Assembly: GCA_947095585.1 (NCBI GenBank)
Contig: OX352763.1
Span: forward strand, 37,560,010 to 37,624,009
Length of the DNA stretch: 64,000 bases
Reading direction: 5' to 3'
DNA from: Nephrocerus scutellatus
Lineage: Eukaryota > Arthropoda > Insecta > Diptera > Pipunculidae
Shown: positions 22,983-32,560 of the stretch, piece after piece
Layout of the letters: each line of letters starts with the position of its first letter
Numbering within the stretch: position 1 is the stretch's first letter
The notes under the pieces: generated by a model
Database searches by the model: none
Seen by the model: the letters and a program-made list of their open reading frames with translations, nothing else
What the model was told of the DNA's origin: nothing
Program-made: the position numbers and the translations under genes

Positions 22983-23920
22983 GTGCGTCCTTGCCTTTTT
23001 AAGGCATATACAACATCCATTGCTGTGACTGTCTTTCACTTTGCGTGTTCCGTGTATGTCACTGCATCACGGATGACATTTTCCAGGAACACCGGAACGG
23101 ACGGATCTAAAACAAACTCAAGAACAGGGGCAGGGGTATTTGGACCCAGAATCACATTACGAATACCCCTAGGAAAATCCCCAACCGTTTTCCAGGCAGA
23201 AACAATAGCATTAGAAGCCTGCACATTAGAATGTATAAAGAGAAAATATAAAACAACCGAGATCTATATGATCTCCGATAGCCAGGCCGCTCTAATAGCG
23301 CTAAAAGGCACAGTTTTCATTTCAAGAACGATATGGAGCTGCTACTGCCACCTAAACAAACTGGCCAAAACCAACAAGGTCATCCTAATGTGGTCTCAAG
23401 GCCATTCAAGCATTAGTGGGAACGAGTCAGCAGACCTCTGCGCAAGAGCAGGCGTGGAAGAGACCTCCAGTAGCCCCGAGCCAAGCATTGCCTACACCAA
23501 GAGCCACCACAAAAACAAGATAAACGAGTGGTTAAATAACGCAATCGAGGCTGAATGGGAATCATGAACAACGATGAAACAAACCAAAAAGCTTCTCAAA
23601 TTCAATATTAAAAACAAAAACAAAGCAATCAAGTTAAACCGTCCATCAAACCATTAAGTTCCCTTGTCTGGTACATGACGGGACATGGCCCAATTAATGG
23701 CCACTTAACAAAAATGGGGAAATCACAAACAGATCGCTGCCGCTTTTGCGGCGAGTCAGAGGAGACGCTAGAACACATACTTTTTATATGTGATGCTCTC
23801 ACTCGAAAAAGACTTCAATACCTCAAGGCTCACACAGCTCTATGGCAGAATGCCAGACCTATCGACTTGGCAGATATACTGGCATTCATAAGAGGACTAA
23901 GCCACCACATAATGTGGTAG
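22983..23920 (+). pseudogene. LINE RNase H and C-terminal domain
   Basis: RNase H catalytic motifs TDGS (23097), AETIALEAC and ISDSQAALIAL, and a GHSSISGNESAD motif in which the usual basic residue after GH is Ser. After a break near 23567 the C-terminal domain begins at TGHGPINGHLTKMG and holds DRCRFCGESEETLEHILFIC. An RNase H domain excludes the CR1 and RTE clades. Confidence 0.8.
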
Positions 23921-23999
23921 ACATCTGGGACGTACAGTAGACCTTAAGGTCGCAGTGCACAAGGCTTACCAGCCCACCTACAATAATAATAATATTAAT

Positions 24000-24624
24000 A
24001 TTACTAAAAAGCTGCCAAAGTGCCAGCTTTTTCGTGGTATATGTACGGTTTAGTGGTTGTATAAAGTAAAATAGATCTAGTGACAACAAGGTGAGCTTAT
24101 AATCACACTCCGGTGGTTTGTGAGTGATTTGGTGTGAACTTTAAACTACACCCACGACAACCTTCTGCTATTCCAATATTTTAGGCCCATGCTTTGCCTA
24201 GGCAAGTCCCTTGAAGCATGATTATATTAAAAAACAAAACGTGCAGCAAATAAACATTGAAGCTAAGAGCTATGGCCATTGCAACGATATTATGTCTATT
24301 TAGTAGAGACAATGATCATGATCAAAAGCTAGTACCTTCTTTTTGTACAAAATGACGCTATTAGAGAGCACATGCGGTTATTAACAGTTTGTATCAACAA
24401 CAATGCCTTTATTCTCATTTCATGATTCATTTTAGCGTAATTCGCGTTCATTTAAAAATTAAAATAAAACGAATTAATTTGTTTTTAAGTAACTAAGAGC
24501 CAAGTGACGTCTATATGTGTCTGAATGGTATGAGATCTAAAGTATTTTTTCATACATCTTGATGTGCAATACTTGCGAACAATTGATGCTTGAAGAGTGG
24601 CTTTGTTATAACCTGCAATTCGCC
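24000..24624 (+). repeat. Partial copy of the duplicated 5' flank
   Basis: 24014-24560 matches 19110-19810 and 40370-41900: CAAAGTGCCAGCTTTTTCG, a GATCTAGTGACAACA block, a GCATGATTATATTAAAA block and a GACGTCTATATGTGTCTGAA block. It carries internal deletions. It connects gene copy 4 to the same ancestral unit. Confidence 0.75.
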
Positions 24625-24835
24625 AACCTGTTTTAAATTTCGTTGCAATTTAGCCCAAAGTGCAAAAGCTAAAACCTGTTGCATTTAGAATATTGATTGC
24701 TAAGAGCTGTCTTGTATTACATTCCAAATGTTTACTTACCATCCTTTTGTTGATTTGGTTTATATAAAAAGGCGACCGCATTCCATAATTGATATCAGTC
24801 TCGTCTTCAACTTACTACATACTACTTACTACAAA
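24625..24835 (+). promoter_or_regulatory. Promoter of Gly/His-rich gene copy 4
   Basis: AACCTGTT at 24625-24632 and 24673-24680, TATATAAAAA at 24761-24770, initiator TCAGTC at 24795-24800. Confidence 0.75.
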
Positions 24836-25234
24836 ATGAAGGTAAGATCAATCGTAAAGGATATGTCTCAAAGAAGGCTCTAAAAAAAATTATTTTATAT
24901 TTCCTGACAGATCTTCATCTGCTTTGCTCTTTTCGTCGCTTTCGCATCAGCTGGTCTCATTCATGGTGGACTTGGCGGATATGGCGGCGGTGGTCTTATC
25001 GGAGGGGGTGGACTTGGACTTGGACATGGCGGAGTTATCGGGCATCGGACAAATGTAGGAGTAGTTTCTGTTCCAGTTGTTACTACGAGTGTCGTTCGTC
25101 AAGTTGGTCATGGTGGCTTAATCGGAGGTCATGGCGGTCTAATTGGTGGTCATGGTGGTCTAATTGGTGGTCATGGTGGTCTAATTGGTGGTCATGGTGG
25201 TCTCATTGGAGGTCATGGTGGATGGGGAAAATAA
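24836..25234 (+). CDS. Secreted Gly/His-rich repeat protein, copy 4
   Basis: CDS join(24836..24841, 24911..25234), 109 residues. Met-Lys exon, donor GTAAGA, acceptor TCCTGACAG. Signal peptide IFICFALFVAFASA (Phe for Tyr at one position), GGYGGGGLIGGGG, the GHRTNVG core of the copy 1 type, and five GLIGGHG repeats, one more than copy 1. Length variation between copies comes almost entirely from gain or loss of 7-residue (21-bp) units. Signal AATAAA lies near 25268. Confidence 0.9.
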
Positions 25235-25439
25235 ATTCAATTATGTAAATTAAGGAAGGAATAATGAAATAAAATCCCTTTTTTAAAAGATTTCATTGAA
25301 GTGAATTTCTTCTGAAGGTTCATATCGTTTTCACTTTGTTCATACAATATCATCGGCTTACTGCAAGAACAAACGATAACTCCATATTTTGAGTTTTGGA
25401 TGTTTGCAAGGCACTATATTTAATTCTAATATCTCGCTT

Positions 25440-26040
25440 GCACGATGCAGTTTTTAAATTCTCTATATTAACTTCGCGTGCCCGTGGCTGGCCGGCTGGT
25501 GGGCAGAATTTTGTGATAAATTTTTAACCAACTTCCTAAAGGCCGATTTTATTCAAACTTTGCACACATGTGTATCTCACATGACAATACCTTCTATTAA
25601 AATTTAGGGGCCCTCGGACCTTGGGGTCGGGGGACTCCCATACAAATATTTTACAAACTTAACCCGATTTTCTTCAAATTTTATACGCATGTGTAACTCA
25701 GATGAAAAACACCTTTTGTAAAAATTTGGTTTTGATCGGGCCCCTGGATCGGGGGGCACCCATACAAATTTTCAAAAAAAGGACCTGATTTTCTTCAAAT
25801 TTTATACGTATGTGTACTCGTTTCTCCGATGGGCAACATTCTTATAAAAATTTTAAAGTGATCGGGCCCCGGGTTCGGGGAGCACCCAAACAAATTTTAT
25901 AAAAAAAGTACCCGATCATCGAAAATGTAAAAAGTTCAGTACACAGAGCATTATATGCAAACCTCAATCACAACCGTTGCGAAAATAGCTACTTCAGCGA
26001 TAACTAATCGATCGAACTAATATACTCAATTTTTAAGGCA
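25440..26040 (+). repeat. Dispersed repeat with ~120-bp internal periodicity
   Basis: TTCTCTATATTAACTTCGCG opens the block. It then repeats a unit with ATTTTCTTCAAATTTTATAC, GTGTAT and TCTCCGAT, and a GATCGGGCCCC...GGGG cluster followed by ACCCATACAAATTT. Related blocks: 21060, 26440, 29990-30620 (inverse), 42880-43540, 47780, 51830-51970 and 58750-58890. No ORF with a recognised domain. Confidence 0.7.
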
Positions 26041-26049
26041 AGAGGAGAA

Positions 26050-26440
26050 ATTAGGAACCTGAATTTCATACCACACCGTGAAGATTTACCAGTCATTTGT
26101 TCCTTATATATACCAACGAGAGACAGATGCCACCTTTCACTTCTGGGGCAGGTGTCCAATTCTAAGCGAAATTAGGTGTCAGCTTTTTGATAAGGGAACC
26201 TTGCAGGAGGAAGATATGGTGATGATTTTAAATGGCAAGAACTGGAACAAACTACACATTTATTGTCAAAAATCTTTAAAATACAAAAGAGCGATACGCG
26301 AAGAATCTTTTTGAACACATACATCAACAATATCGTCAAATTCGGGCAGACGGCTTTGTTATAAATTTAAGAATTATTTTATTTTTTTAATGAAATATTG
26401 TAAATGAATAATATCTATCTATCTATCTTCTCGTATCTAT
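26050..26440 (+). mobile_element. 3' end of a LINE
   Basis: Position 26078-26314 encodes a C-terminal LINE-like segment (YQRETDATFHFWGRCPILSE, then MVMILNGKNWNKLHIYC) with a His-Cys knuckle remnant, a stop and a short 3' UTR. It ends in a TATC microsatellite at 26411-26428, as expected for a simple-repeat tail. Everything upstream is missing. Confidence 0.6.
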
Positions 26441-26680
26441 CATCTTCAAATTTTATACGCATGTGTATCTCCGATGAACAACACTTTTTGTAAAAATTTT
26501 GAAGTTATTGAGCCCCGGCGTTGAACATTTTAAAAAATTTACCAGATTTTTTCAAATTTAATACACATGTGTATCTCCTATGGAAACCTCGCTATTTGTA
26601 AAAATTTTATTTCGATTTTATTCAAACTTTGCACAAAGTGCAATTAGAGAATTTTCACGAACAATTTTAATTTTTATGGG
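26440..26680 (+). repeat. Continuation of the dispersed repeat
   Basis: CATCTTCAAATTTTATACGC, then GTGTATCTCCGATGAACAAC, the same unit as at 25680-25900, after the LINE fragment. The LINE 3' end thus probably interrupts one repeat block. Confidence 0.55.
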
Positions 26681-26825
26681 TTGTTTTTTTTGTCAAATCA
26701 AGGGAGCGCCATTTATATTCTATACCGAAAGTATGTATATACTTTACATAATATGTATTACTTATATTACATAAAAACATTGTTATTCTTTCTTTTCCTA
26801 TACTCCACGGGGGAGCATAGGGCTT

Positions 26826-27263
26826 CTAAAAACGCCCGGCCAACGAGCTCGATTTATAGCCTGAGGTTTCAAGAGACGCCACTCTGTCCCCTGGGATCTT
26901 GCTTCCTCTTCTATTGTCCTTTTCTGGCTTGCTAGGACGGCCAACTCGGCGGCTTCCTTGTGGATTCCAGTTGAGCGTTAGTTTCGTAATATCGTCCGCT
27001 AGCTTTCTCAAAGTGTGGCCAATCCAGCTCCATTTTCTTCGTCTGATGGTGATCGCGATTGCTTCCTGATGCGTTACTCTCCACAAGTCTTGATTGGTGA
27101 AACCAAAGCCGTGGTTTCCCATGACTTGTTTCCAATCGCTGTTGTCGCTGCCTACCTTTGCGTTGGGGCCTCTCATCAGGATAACAATGTCACTCTTCCG
27201 TAGTTTATCTAATGAATTATTTAGACGCAAGTAAAACGTCTCCGAGTCTTGTATTAGTTTCAA
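26826..27263 (-). pseudogene. Internally deleted RTE-type LINE ORF
   Basis: One 145-codon frame joins an endonuclease piece (RKSDIVILMRGPNAKVGSDN, then MGNHGFG) directly to the extreme C-terminus (RRRKWSWIGHTLRK and GSRRVGRPSK). In full RTE-type elements some 600-700 residues of reverse transcriptase separate these parts. The clean in-frame join suggests an RNA- or replication-level deletion. Clade by similarity of motifs to 35480-36660. Confidence 0.75.
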
Positions 27264-27592
27264 GAATTAATTAATTCAGTTGAGTGGTGATTGGCCAACC
27301 GCAACCAAGGTCGATATGAATCGCCGCCGACCAAGGCAAGTCCCCTTCTTATTTAGCCCCGACCCAAGCTAATACAAATCGGATTGGGTATCGAAGTCGT
27401 TTACTTAATTTGGACGAGTTCCCAGTTACGTGGACGCATAAGAAGTTGTGATGCGTTTGTCACAAAAAAAAAACATTGTTATTAGGAAGATGGATTTCCT
27501 TCAGCATTAGCCTAATCTTGAACAGTATTAATAGTAACGTCATTATTAAATACTGTGACAATATGTTTGTGATAACTAAAACGTGTTAACTA

Positions 27593-28045
27593 CTACGTGA
27601 ACGTCCATGAAGTTACATCAGTTACGATTCGCGAAAACATCGCATCAATGGTTGTACCATATCTATTCGTCCCCAGTCCTAAAGAAACTAAATCTAAATT
27701 AAGTTCTAAATTAAGTTCTTCAAAAATACTAAGCGCAACCGTCATCTTTATCGAATAACGCTTCTTCAATAGTTTTGAACCCCCTTCTGTATATGGTAAC
27801 AATGCCTCGTGCAGAAAACCCATTATGTCTTTAACGTTCTGATTGACTGAAATATAAACTGCGACCAATACGATTTGTTTACCGTTAAGAAAAGTAAATA
27901 TCGTGGCGCATATGTCCCCTAAATCAGATTTGGTTTGAATAATGTGCTGGGAATTTGTTCTCAAGTAAGCATCATCACAGACAGTAAAGTCGTGTTGCGA
28001 ATCGCCAACATTTTCATAGATGACGAAACCCCCCCCCCCCCGCAC
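27593..28045 (-). pseudogene. Helentron C-terminal endonuclease
   Basis: GGGGFVIYENVGDSQHDFTV, then KQIVLVAVYISVNQNVKDI and TNRYGTTIDAMFSRI. This is the APE-type endonuclease fused or adjacent to the helicase in Helentrons. The DFNV motif is lost: SMTVALSIFEELN-like sequence stands in its place. A run of 13 C at 28028-28040 marks the upstream break. Confidence 0.65.
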
Positions 28046-28216
28046 TTAATGCTGAATCGTCTGTATTGTGTTATGCAATTGAAATTTAAATTTCGATCCG
28101 TTCCTCGTTATGAAGCCAAGCTTCTAATAACATTAATACATGTGATTTCTTTATTATATTTCCACGGAGGTCACCCCAATGTGCCCGGAGGCTTTGGCAA
28201 TTATGAGAAAAGATTG

Positions 28217-29592
28217 TCATACTCCCTCTACTGATTTTTTCGAGTATAATCCGACCAATTGTATGAAGATCGACAGTAAATACCCGAGTAAAATCGTTTC
28301 ATTTTCTCGTCTACCATAGTAAAAAAGTTGACGCTCATCAGTAGGTACAGTATGAAGTTCTTCTTGAGCTGTCACCCTGGATAAGGCTACGTAGACCAAA
28401 GGTCGTCAATGTGTTTTACTGTATTTGTAAACAATTTCATCAAAAATCCCTCCTTGCGATTTGTGAATTGTATCGAATCGATTTATTTGGATTGATAGGA
28501 ACTGTTGCTCTATTATTAATTCCTTCTGCATTTGCATAGCCAGTCATTTTCCCATGCCGCATTTGGCACCGACGCCATTAGGAAAAAGAAGCCAAACGCG
28601 TAGAACCCAATTCAATGTGTGCCAATTTGCCTACTGCCCCATTGGCTAACCCATCATCAACGGCGATGTTTGTGGTTATCATGTAGGGTTTATCTGTTAA
28701 CCTTCCGGGCAGAGTTTGTGAAGCTTCTCTCTTGCGACCCTTTCTGTTTCGCGACTAGGTCCACACTCGAATATATCGTCATCAGCAACCGAAGTCGATG
28801 TTTCATCGGATGAACTCCAGATTCTCAAATACCCATCGACTGAACGGTAATCATTGAATAATCGAATTCCATTAGGACATCGTTCTTCCGCTTCCGTCTT
28901 TGAGCCGAATCTCGATTCAATCAATTCAACTCTTGTTTATCCAATCAAACTCCATTGCCAAACTTTGTTAATAATGATGAGAATACAGCATTCTCCTGCC
29001 GTATAACTTCGGTCAATTCATAAAAAAACAATTCCCTTCCATAACTGCTGACCATCGATCCGCTGTATTTTTTTGCCTCCAAATGGGAGTTGCTTTAACC
29101 GGTGGCAACTGCCTCAAACTACCAATATAAACTATGTGCAATCCACTAAAAGCGGCATCATAATTTCCCGTTATTTCTTTCAGTCTACGCGTTCTAACAT
29201 TTCCGCCCCAATCATGATGGCTTCATCGATGCGTATCATCTTGACATAATGGCATTTGGAAACTCGAAAGGGTTATTTTAAACGCAGTATGAACAGTTGT
29301 GCCTCCTATAGCAAACGCGGCTTTCCACGTGTATGCACATGCAAGATAGGCATTACAATAACCATCCGTATCTATGAATCGATTACAAATTTCTATGATG
29401 AGTGTGATGAGAAAAGTCTTTCCACATCCAGCAGGACCAGTCAAGAACAGTTGTAACGGGTGTTGGTTTTTTTATGTTAACAACCATACAATATGTTGTA
29501 TTAATTGCTTTGCGTTTGCCTTTCTCATTAGATCCAGAGTCTCCATCAAGTTGTCAGCCTTCTTCCTTCGTTTTGTAAGTTTGTTGATTTAA
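28217..29592 (-). pseudogene. Pif1-like helicase of the Helentron
   Basis: Helicase motif I TGPAGCGKTF at about 29444-29415, motif Ia region TDGYCNAYLACAYTWKAAFA, GGTTVHTAF, the late motif PYMITTNIAVDDGLANGAVG, and the final YVALSRVT motif. Motifs occur in order but in several frames with stops. Helitron helicases unwind donor DNA for peel-and-paste transposition. Confidence 0.75.
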
Positions 29593-29989
29593 ACTTTCGA
29601 TTGAATTCAAAGTGAGTGTTTGTATTTCTAATTTTAGGGTGTCACAAATTACGTCATCGCGAGCCGAGCGCTAACCAATTGTTTTAAAACAAATCTCATC
29701 AAATTCTGACTAGTAGAAGCCGATATATACCAGTTCCATCCATTTCCATTCATTACAAGCGCTACGCACGACGCGCGACACGCGGAATATAAAAAATGTT
29801 GTGTGAGATATAGCTGCTTACAAAATTTTCAGCTCTCTATGTCGTGTGAACGGTCAAAAACTAACAACTTCACTCCTTGTTAATGCGTAACAAGTTAACG
29901 CGTAGCAAGCTAACGCCTAACAAAAGTTAACAATCGATTTCACTCCCCATAAAATGTTATGAGTAATTTTTTTCTATATATGAAAATCG

Positions 29990-30620
29990 ATTCTTAAGGA
30001 GTAAACCCAAAAAAAGTTTTGTCCATCGGAGATACACAATTGTTTAAAATTTGAAGAAAATCGGGTTAATTTTTAAAGAACTTATATGAGTAACATTTGA
30101 GCTTTATGGCCAGATCGCTCCAAAAGACTTTACAAAAAGTTTTTTCCATCTGAGATACACATGTGTTAAAAATTTGAAGAAAATCGGGCTGATTTTTAAA
30201 AAATTTATACGGCCACCCCTCGGGCCTCAGGGCCCTTTCGCTCAAAAAATGTCCAAAAAGTTTTGTCCATCGGAGATACATTTGTATAAAATATTGGAGC
30301 TCCATGACCCTGGGGCCCGGGGTTTGCAAATTTTTACAATAGGTGAGATACACACTCATGTACAATTTAAAGAAAGTCGGTTTAATTTTTTTAAAAACAT
30401 TTTATGGGGCCCCACTACCCCGGGACCCGGGATCTCATTTTTTTTTACAATAGTAGTTATCCATCGGAGATACACACGTGTGTAAAATTTAAAGAAAATC
30501 GGGTTAATTTTTAAAAAATTTAATAGATAAGGCTTTGGGAAGTGGGTTAAAAATTGATCACAAGATTCTACGACCGACCGACAGACAGAAGTGTCACGGG
30601 CAAGCGAAGTTAATATAGAG
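29990..30620 (-). repeat. Dispersed repeat, inverse orientation
   Basis: At least five units with GTCCATCGGAGATACACA...GTGTAAAATTTGAAGAAAATCGGG, GGCCC/GGGCC clusters between units, and the closing GTTAATATAGAGAATTCAAA motif at 30610. Same family as 25440-26040 and 42880-43540. Confidence 0.7.
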
Positions 30621-30649
30621 AATTCAAAAAGAAAATAAATCGCTCCTTT

Positions 30650-31430
30650 GATTTTATTTTTCGGAACTCGAACTACGGAATAACAAAATGTGTGACCATT
30701 ACGATTGCAGACTATATAGTGGGGACAAAAAAAAAACTAGTTCGTTATCGTAAAATCGGATTAAGGTAGCATAAAAAAAATAAAAACAAAACAACCAAAA
30801 TGGAAATACTTCATCAAACGACTGACTTTGCTTTAGAGAACTTGGCCAAATTACGAAGAAGAACAGAGAATCGTCAAGACCCTTTTTTGAATCAAACTGT
30901 TTGGCGTCATTGATTTTGTGGAATTTGCAACATTTGAATTTTGATAAATATATCGGCTTGATAGTTGTGCGTGGCTTTTTCGTTTGTTAGGCGTGGTACT
31001 ACAAACAAATCCGGTACAATTCACTGTCGAATTGTTGGCCTTCAAGAAAGACGTCAACTAGTTCCCGAAGGACCGAATTTTTCAGTGGAGGTTCCAAGAT
31101 CATTATTTGTAATATTTTCTTGGTCAAGTTTTTTTGTAGTTTTCCCTGACCAGGATCCATTGATTAAAGCATTGGGACTCGCGGAGTTTTAGTTTCGAGA
31201 TCGTTTTCCGCATTGCTTTTTTCAATGAATCAGGGAGACTTCTGAGAAAATAAATTGAAAACAGCTACAAACGTGAGGAATGTGATAAATTGTAAATAAC
31301 ATATCATCGATTTTTTAAATTTAATAAATGGCTTAGCCACCTTATTACCGTGGTGCAAGTCATTCAGGGAGTTTTCCCTTGGTAATAAGGTTAAATATAT
31401 AAAAAAAGTACCTTGCAAAAATCCAAAACT
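30650..31430 (+). repeat. 3' flank of copy 5, duplicated from the copy 1 flank
   Basis: Inverse of about 7880-8470: ACTTGGCCAAATTACGAA, the open stretch NKSGTIHCRIVGLQERRQLV at 30965-31192, and the ATAACATATCATCGATTTTT block at 31296-31315 (against 7915-7930). Confidence 0.65.
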
Positions 31431-31589
31431 CAAAATCTCGAGTTATCGTTTGTTTTGGCAGTAAGCCGTCGATATTGTATGTACAAAGTGAAAAGAATAT
31501 GAACCTTATAAGAAAAATTCACTTCAATGTAATTTTTTTAAAAAAGAGATTTTATTTAATTATTCCTTCCTTAATATATATAATTGAAT

Positions 31590-31999
31590 TTATTTTCCCC
31601 ATCCACCATGACCTCCAATGAGACCACCATGACCTCCAATGAGACCACCATGACCTCCAATTAGACCACCATGACCACCAATTAGACCACCATGACCAAC
31701 TTGACGGACTACACTCGTAGTTATAACTGGAACAGAAACTACTCCTACATTTGTCCGATGCCCGATAATTCCGCCATGTCCAAGTCCAAGTCCACCCCCT
31801 CCGATAAGTCCACCATGCCCAAGCCCACCCCCTCCGATAAGACCACCGCCGCCATATCCGCCAAGTCCACCATGAATGAGACCAGCTGATGCGTAAGCAA
31901 CGAAAAGAGCAAAGCAGATGAAGATCTGTCAAGGAATATAAAATAATTTTTTTAGAGCCTTCTTTGAGCCATATCCTTTACGATTGATCTTACCTTCAT
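31590..31999 (-). CDS. Secreted Gly/His-rich repeat protein, copy 5
   Basis: CDS complement(join(31590..31925, 31994..31999)), 113 residues. Met-Lys exon, donor GTAAGA, acceptor CTTGACAG. Signal peptide IFICFALFVAYASA. It carries the doubled GLGHGGLIGGGG segment seen in copies 3 and 6, but the GHRTNVG core of copies 1, 2 and 4. It therefore mixes features of both subgroups. The repeats and the GGWGK end are intact. Upstream, the inserted DD41D mariner at 32561 separates the promoter from the rest of the duplicated flank. Confidence 0.9.
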
Positions 32000-32222
32000 T
32001 TTTTGTTTAATGTTTAATTAAAGATTAAGTAGTAAGTTCAAGACGAGACTGATACCAATTATGGAATGCGCTCGCCTTTTTATATAAACCAAATCAACAA
32101 AAAGATGGTAAGTAAACATTTGGAATGTAATACAAGACAGCTCTTAGCAAACAATATTCTAAATGCAACAGGTTTTAGCCTTTGCACTCTGGGCCAAATT
32201 GCAACAAAATTCTAAACAGGTT
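32000..32222 (-). promoter_or_regulatory. Promoter of Gly/His-rich gene copy 5
   Basis: Complementary TATATAAAAA at about 32086-32077, AACAGGTT on the + strand at 32167-32174 and 32215-32222. Same 48-bp box spacing as copies 1-4 and 6. Confidence 0.7.
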
Positions 32223-32560
32223 GGCGAATTGCAGGCCATAATAAAACCACTCTTCAAGTATCAATTATTCACACACAACTTTAGATCTAATTCATTTAGA
32301 CACATAGACGTCATTTATATTTATATTAAATTATAACAATTTAATTAATTTAATCGGTCGTAATATTTAAATGGACTTTGCGTACTCTAAAAACAAATTG
32401 TTAAGTCAACTAAGAAGAAAGTGTGCATTGTTGCTGACACAAACTGTGATCTTGCTAACAACAACCAGATTGGGTACTGTCTCAGCTGCACTCATTTTGA
32501 AAATATCATTTAAAAGCAAAAGTCTATCTGCTAGCTTTATTACATATATTTTAATCATTA

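Larger units (their letters stand above)
21460..24000 (+). mobile_element. RNase-H-bearing LINE (I/LOA/R1 group), decayed
   Basis: Partial non-LTR element: reverse transcriptase from about 21460, palm GYADDLVLM near 22120-22145, connection domain, RNase H with TDGSKT...SDSQAAL...GNESADL near 23090-23440, and a C-terminal CRFC...HILFIC domain near 23740-23800, ending before an AATAATAATAAT-type tail at 23980-24000. Its downstream junction falls inside a block paralogous to 19100, where CAAAGTGCCAGCTTTTTCG resumes at 24014, so it inserted into a copy of the duplicated unit. Confidence 0.85.
27590..29600 (-). mobile_element. Helentron-like Helitron remnant
   Basis: Read leftward: LMRKANA and the Walker A motif TGPAGCGKTFLITLI (29444-29400), and GGTTVHTAFKI. 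Then LPGRLTDKPYMITTNIAVDD with DGLANGAVGKL (28710-28590), the helicase C-terminus VYVALSRVT (28395-28370), and further left an endonuclease-like domain (28045-27593) ending RYGTTIDAMFSRI. Pif1-type helicase followed by an APE-type endonuclease is the arrangement of Helentrons. The Rep nuclease region is not recognisable upstream. Many frame breaks. Confidence 0.8.

Noticed and set aside
28028..28040. Run of 13 C as a regulatory or slippage signal
   Set aside because: It lies in a dead Helitron remnant and may be sequencing or replication slippage.
28619..28924. Small ORFs between the helicase motifs as a separate gene
   Set aside because: The recognisable helicase motifs are on the - strand in order around them. 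The small frames are shadows of the decayed Helentron.
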